DNA of 8,024 nucleotides from RGIG3102 sp964369975 (GTDB lineage: Bacteria > Bacillota > Clostridia > Oscillospirales > Ruminococcaceae), in the NCBI GenBank assembly GCA_964369975.1, contig CAYJFZ010000033.1, positions 1-8,024 of the forward strand, in the 5' to 3' direction. Positions 5,482-8,024 of the stretch are shown here, in pieces; the first letter of the stretch is position 1, and the number at the start of each line of letters is the position of its first letter. The translations under genes and the position numbers were made by a program. The notes under the pieces are model-generated. The model had not been told where the DNA came from. It ran no database searches and saw only the letters and a list, made by a program, of their open reading frames with translations.

Positions 5482-6169
5482 GCAAGAATTTATAAATTCT
5501 GTAAGAAGTTCTAAAATCTATGTAAATGGTAAATTCAAAGAATTACAAGAAAAATTATTTGAATTAGGAGCAATGTGGAATGGGGATAAAGTTTCAAAAT
5601 TTTATGAATATGATGCTCCATTTATTTTTATAAATGACAATTTAAAAATTACACATAGTAATCGTATGTCGTCATTTGTAAACGATCCTGGTAAAGAGGT
5701 GTCTGCAGATTACGTATTATCAACTAAATATGATGATTATAAAATTGGCGATTACATCGTCAAGAAAACTGGAGCAATTTGCATTTTAAGAGACTCGCAT
5801 GAAACTCAGGATGTATTCTATATGTATCATCATGAATCCCTTTCGGAATTAATTGACTATTCTCTTCCTAATCAAATTGAAAGATTGGCTACAGAGAAAG
5901 AAATAGAAAAACATACGAAATATTGGAAATCTCAAGGGAAAATATGGAATCCAAAAGCACTGATGATAGAGGATTATAATTGGACTCCTGAGCATGGCGA
6001 AATTTTTTATTCTATAAATTACAAAGGAAGCGTAAACCATAGAGTTTATGTTCACCATTCAGATCAAAAATCAGATATAAATTTAGGTAATTATTTCAAA
6101 ACTAAATCTGCTGCAAAAAAGGCAAGTCTCGAAATAATGGAATTATTTAAAAAGTTACCAAAATATTAA
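5474..6169 (+). CDS. modular phage-type hypothetical protein, 231 residues
   Basis: It begins MTKQEFINSV. Residues about 15-85 (KIYVNGKFKELQEKLFELGAMW ... SADYVLS) form a module that I associate with small Bacteroidetes phage proteins. A YKIGDYIV strand pair at 89-96 is followed by RLATEKEIEKH at 137-147. The C-terminal part has WTPEHGEIFYSI from W170 and a final helix, YFKTKSAAKKASLEIMELFKKL. The YKIGDxI and R(L/K)A(T/N)xxEI elements recur in the partial gene at 7306, so both look like mosaics from a shared module pool. No signal peptide, membrane helix or catalytic motif is seen. The ATG at 5474 is preferred to 5441 because it carries the duplicated leader and avoids a 22-base overlap. Function unknown. 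Confidence 0.75.
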   Translation: MTKQEFINSVRSSKIYVNGKFKELQEKLFELGAMWNGDKVSKFYEYDAPFIFINDNLKITHSNRMSSFVNDPGKEVSADYVLSTKYDDYKIGDYIVKKTGAICILRDSHETQDVFYMYHHESLSELIDYSLPNQIERLATEKEIEKHTKYWKSQGKIWNPKALMIEDYNWTPEHGEIFYSINYKGSVNHRVYVHHSDQKSDINLGNYFKTKSAAKKASLEIMELFKKLPKY

Positions 6170-6172
6170 TTT

Positions 6173-6558
6173 ATGGCTTCTATTGACAAATTAAGAGTTA
6201 AAAATTATTACGAATTGTCTGATTTAAGAAATTGGATAATTAATAACAATCCTTCTCTCTTGAAAAATATGTATGATCCATTCATGCCTCAATCGGATTG
6301 GGATAGGTGGAAAGAAAATATATATAATAAATCTCTAGATAGTATTAGTATTAAATTTAAAGAATATAATTATTCTCCATCGATTTGCAGACCTGATATT
6401 TTGCAAAAAAACATTAGATCACATTATGAATCTTTAAATGCCCGAAAATCTGAATCGGATATTTATTCCGAAACATTTTCTCTTATTGATTCTTATGAAG
6501 AGCTATTGGATAAAGATAATTATATAGATAATATAGAACTCCCTATTGCAAATTTCAC
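6173..6558 (+). CDS. tandem paralogue 1, 3' end lost in assembly gap
   Basis: The reliable part is 128 residues, from MASIDKLRV to ELPIANF. It runs into ten Ns, and any translation past 6558 in this frame is an artefact because the sequence beyond the gap belongs to the second copy in another frame. Residues 34-128 align without gaps to the second copy (95 positions, about half identical by hand count). Conserved blocks are YDPF, QSDWxxWKExIYN, CRPDIL, YESL, LIDxYxEL and ELPIANF. By analogy with copy 2, about 38 residues and the stop are missing. The family is unrecognised: a soluble, acidic, helical protein with no membrane segment. The start at 6173 lies 3 bases after the previous stop. Confidence 0.75.
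6272..6558 (+). repeat. tandem paralogous unit, copy 1
   Basis: These 287 bases encode 95 residues that align gap-free with 6568-6854. The final 17 bases (CCTATTGCAAATTTCAC, 6542-6558) are identical in copy 2 at 6838-6854, exactly where the assembly breaks. Confidence 0.85.
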
Positions 6559-6568
6559 NNNNNNNNNN
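6559..6568. other. assembly gap (10 Ns) inside a tandem repeat
   Basis: Ten Ns join the 3' part of copy 1 to the middle of copy 2. Completing both copies from each other would need roughly 39 codons to finish copy 1 and 33 codons to begin copy 2, so the true missing length is probably over 200 bases, or more if extra copies were collapsed. Confidence 0.95.
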
Positions 6569-6854
6569 ACGATCCTTTTATTTCTCAATCAGATTGGAAT
6601 AAATGGAAAGAAAGCATTTATAATCATGATTTAGAAATGAATCAAAAAAAACTTAAGATTTATGATTACAATCCTAAATTATGCAGACCCGATATTTTAG
6701 TTAATAATATTAAATCTTATTATGAATCATTAGATGTTAAAATTCCTTTTGAAACTTTATTTGATGAAGCTACGGGATTAATTGATACGTATGATGAATT
6801 ATGCGATAAAGAGTGTTATGTAAACGACGTGGAACTTCCTATTGCAAATTTCAC
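6568..6854 (+). repeat. tandem paralogous unit, copy 2
   Basis: This is the counterpart of 6272-6558, of the same length with no indels. The first base lies in the gap, and the visible AC at 6569-6570 completes the expected Tyr codon before GAT CCT TTT. Confidence 0.85.
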
Positions 6855-6972
6855 ATTTAAAAATGATAATTATTTACTTTGGAGATGTCCATTGGATTTT
6901 ATAAGATATTATCTTAAAAAACAATGTGGAAAAGAAACAAAATGGTACCACAAATTATTTTTTAAAAATTAA
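6569..6972 (+). CDS. tandem paralogue 2, 5' end lost in assembly gap
   Basis: The frame is open from the gap (Y-D-P-F-I-S-Q-S-D-W...) to TAA 6970-6972, giving about 134 residues. The in-frame ATG at 6637 (MNQKKLK) is not the true start, because homology to copy 1 continues upstream of it into the gap. By comparison with copy 1, about 33 N-terminal residues are missing. After the shared ELPIANF block come about 38 residues not visible in copy 1: TFKNDNYLLWRCPLDF, then RYYLKKQCGKETKWYHKLFF. They contain two Cys and many aromatics. This supplies the C-terminus expected for copy 1. The two copies could be separate genes or one two-domain gene; the gap prevents deciding. Unknown function. Confidence 0.75.
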
Positions 6973-6976
6973 AATT

Positions 6977-7084
6977 ATGGATTTTATATTAAGTTTAGCA
7001 TATAATGCTAAGAATAAAAAAAAGACGGATTTAGTAAAATTGTATTTTGATAGCATGTATTCTATTTATGAAAACTTTAAATAA
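6977..7084 (+). CDS. very small hypothetical protein, 35 residues
   Basis: ATG 6977 to TAA 7082-7084 encodes a 35-residue peptide, MDFILSLAYNAKNKKKTDLV followed by KLYFDSMYSIYENFK. The start carries TAAAATTATG, the same leader core as the starts at 5208 and 5474, and the frame fills the space between two other genes with a single-base gap to the next likely start. It has a short hydrophobic N-terminus, a KNKKK cluster and an aromatic helix. That leader and spacing are the main reasons to accept such a short frame. Function unknown. Confidence 0.5.
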   Translation: MDFILSLAYNAKNKKKTDLVKLYFDSMYSIYENFK

Positions 7085-7085
7085 G

Positions 7086-7313
7086 ATGCCAATTGTTAAT
7101 CGTATATTATATTTAATAGCATTTATTTTATCAATTCCATTCATGTGTATTTTCTCAATAATTTTTCTATTGGAAATTATTTTAGCTATTCCTTATTGGG
7201 TGATAACTGGAGAAAATTTCCTAAATACAAAATATATGGAAAACGCAGGAATCGCAGGAATATATTATAAATTTTTTGGTAAAATAAAAAATAAATTATT
7301 GAATTATGGATAA
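7086..7313 (+). CDS. small membrane protein, 75 residues
   Basis: It begins MPIVNRILYLIAFILSIPFM and has one long or two closely spaced hydrophobic segments (about residues 4-38), with the break at SIPFMCIFS. The sequence AIPYWVITGENF follows, and the tail is basic (FGKIKNKLLNYG), probably cytoplasmic. The YWVITGxNF motif after a membrane hairpin recurs in short Bacteroides phage membrane proteins as I recall, but no function is known. ATG 7086 is preferred because it lies one base after the previous stop and has an A-rich leader (ACTTTAAATAAG). ATG 7068 would add six residues and overlap the previous gene. The stop overlaps the next start by 8 bases (ATGGATAA). Confidence 0.7.
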   Translation: MPIVNRILYLIAFILSIPFMCIFSIIFLLEIILAIPYWVITGENFLNTKYMENAGIAGIYYKFFGKIKNKLLNYG

Positions 7314-8024
7314 ATATTGCATAAAAGGAAGTTCCAAGAAAAGCAAATTGATTAAAGATTATTTTCAGTCAATTAAAGGAATTAATAGAACAAACTTTTC
7401 TTATGATAGTGAAAATTGCTATTATTATTTAAATTCGCATAATCAAGTATGCGCTGATTTCGAAATTCCCGAAGGATATAAAGAAATTCCAATAGGATTA
7501 ATTCCAGGTGAAATGTATATAGGAACACACGAATATACTTGGATTTTTATTTCAAGTTTTACTCTAAATAATCCATATAGGCATTGCGGCGCAGTCTTAA
7601 AAACAGATTGCAGGGATGGACATAATATTAGTGATAAAGGAATAGTTTGGCATGATAACACTAATATACCTAACTTGAGAAAAGCAAATTCTGCAGAAAT
7701 TAAATATTTTAATAAATATTTCATGGAAGAATATGGTAAAAAATACGATTCCAATACTAAAAAGTTGATAGATAAAGATTCTTTTTCAGAGTATAAAATA
7801 GGAGATTGGATTTGGGTTGATGAGATTTATGACTATGATGACTATAAAACAAATGAGATAAAAGCCAATAATCCTCATCAAGTTTCTTTCGTTCGTGATA
7901 ATTACTTAGAATTTTATTCGGATGAATTTTTTGTCAATATTAAAAGCAAAGACAAATTCAGAAAAATAAATCCTTATGAAATTTACATTCAAGGACATAC
8001 CGCAAGAGGAAATGAAGTTAAGTC
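7306..8024 (+). CDS. modular phage-type hypothetical protein, 3' truncated by window edge
   Basis: Open from ATG 7306 to the end of the window, 239 residues without a stop. An N-terminal region (DYFQSIKGI ... YYYLNSHNQV) leads into a strand-rich part with FEIPEGYKEI, LIPGEMYIGTHEYTWIFISSF and YRHCGAVLKTDC. RKANSAEIKYF at 125-135 is followed by YKIGDWIWVDE at 163-173. These last two elements correspond, in reversed order, to RLATEKEIEKH and YKIGDYIV of the protein at 5474. A WIFxSS...G strand followed by LRKAxxxEIxxF is a pattern I associate with accessory proteins of Bacteroidetes phages. No catalytic residues are evident. The start overlaps the preceding gene's stop by 8 bases, as at 113. 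Its C-terminus is unknown. Confidence 0.75.
   Translation, partial: MDKYCIKGSSKKSKLIKDYFQSIKGINRTNFSYDSENCYYYLNSHNQVCADFEIPEGYKEIPIGLIPGEMYIGTHEYTWIFISSFTLNNPYRHCGAVLKTDCRDGHNISDKGIVWHDNTNIPNLRKANSAEIKYFNKYFMEEYGKKYDSNTKKLIDKDSFSEYKIGDWIWVDEIYDYDDYKTNEIKANNPHQVSFVRDNYLEFYSDEFFVNIKSKDKFRKINPYEIYIQGHTARGNEVK

Noticed and set aside
5849..6058. 69-codon open frame on the minus strand
   Set aside because: It lies inside the well-supported gene 5474-6169 and has no leader or neighbour of its own.
7443..7754. 103-codon open frame on the minus strand
   Set aside because: It is antisense to the open forward gene 7306-8024, which carries recognisable modules and the 8-base overlap start.
1..8024. CRISPR array, insertion sequence or transposase
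   Set aside because: No regularly spaced repeats, terminal inverted repeats or transposase-like proteins were seen. The only sizeable repeat is the paralogous tandem unit around 6272-6854.

Overview
The window is strongly AT-rich and tightly packed. Every supported gene lies on the plus strand, and neighbours are often separated by 1-25 bases or overlap by about 8 bases. Starts lack Shine-Dalgarno sequences and sit behind A-rich leaders, as in Bacteroidetes. Gene 1529-3220 encodes a lipoprotein with a fimbrillin-like N-terminal half and BspA-type leucine-rich repeats, also typical of Bacteroidales. Two tRNA genes are scattered among many small, mostly unrecognised proteins and tiny membrane proteins. 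The simplest reading is the accessory (non-structural) region of a tailed phage of a gut Bacteroidales host. No structural, replication or packaging gene is present, so a plasmid or other mobile element cannot be excluded.

Layout. Positions 1-1419: the end of a small membrane protein, a Lar-like zinc-ribbon protein, a radical SAM enzyme and a 51-residue membrane protein. Positions 1428-3381: a CAU-anticodon tRNA, the large lipoprotein, and a roughly 160-base non-genic stretch holding a strong two-part hairpin. Positions 3382-4390: a two-helix membrane protein, a membrane-anchored coiled-coil protein with PspA-like character, and a near-perfect 20-bp hairpin followed by a T-rich tract (terminator). 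Positions 4395-4821: an unrecognised 106-residue protein and tRNA-Leu(UAA). Positions 4822-5207: a gene-poor stretch that is either structured RNA or the remains of a gene; one frame reads as protein apart from two stops. Positions 5208-8024: a run of small phage-type proteins. It contains two tandem paralogues broken by a 10-N assembly gap and ends in a gene cut off by the window edge.

How the parts may work together (inference): the tRNAs match codons (UUA, and possibly AUA) favoured by this AT-rich element. The Lar-like protein suggests protection against host restriction. The lipoprotein and the small membrane proteins look like host-envelope cargo. The radical SAM enzyme is a metabolic or modification gene of unknown substrate. 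The points most worth following are the collapsed tandem repeat at 6559-6568, the unexplained region 4822-5145, the hairpin region after the lipoprotein gene, the lipoprotein itself, and the unusual T-loop of the first tRNA.
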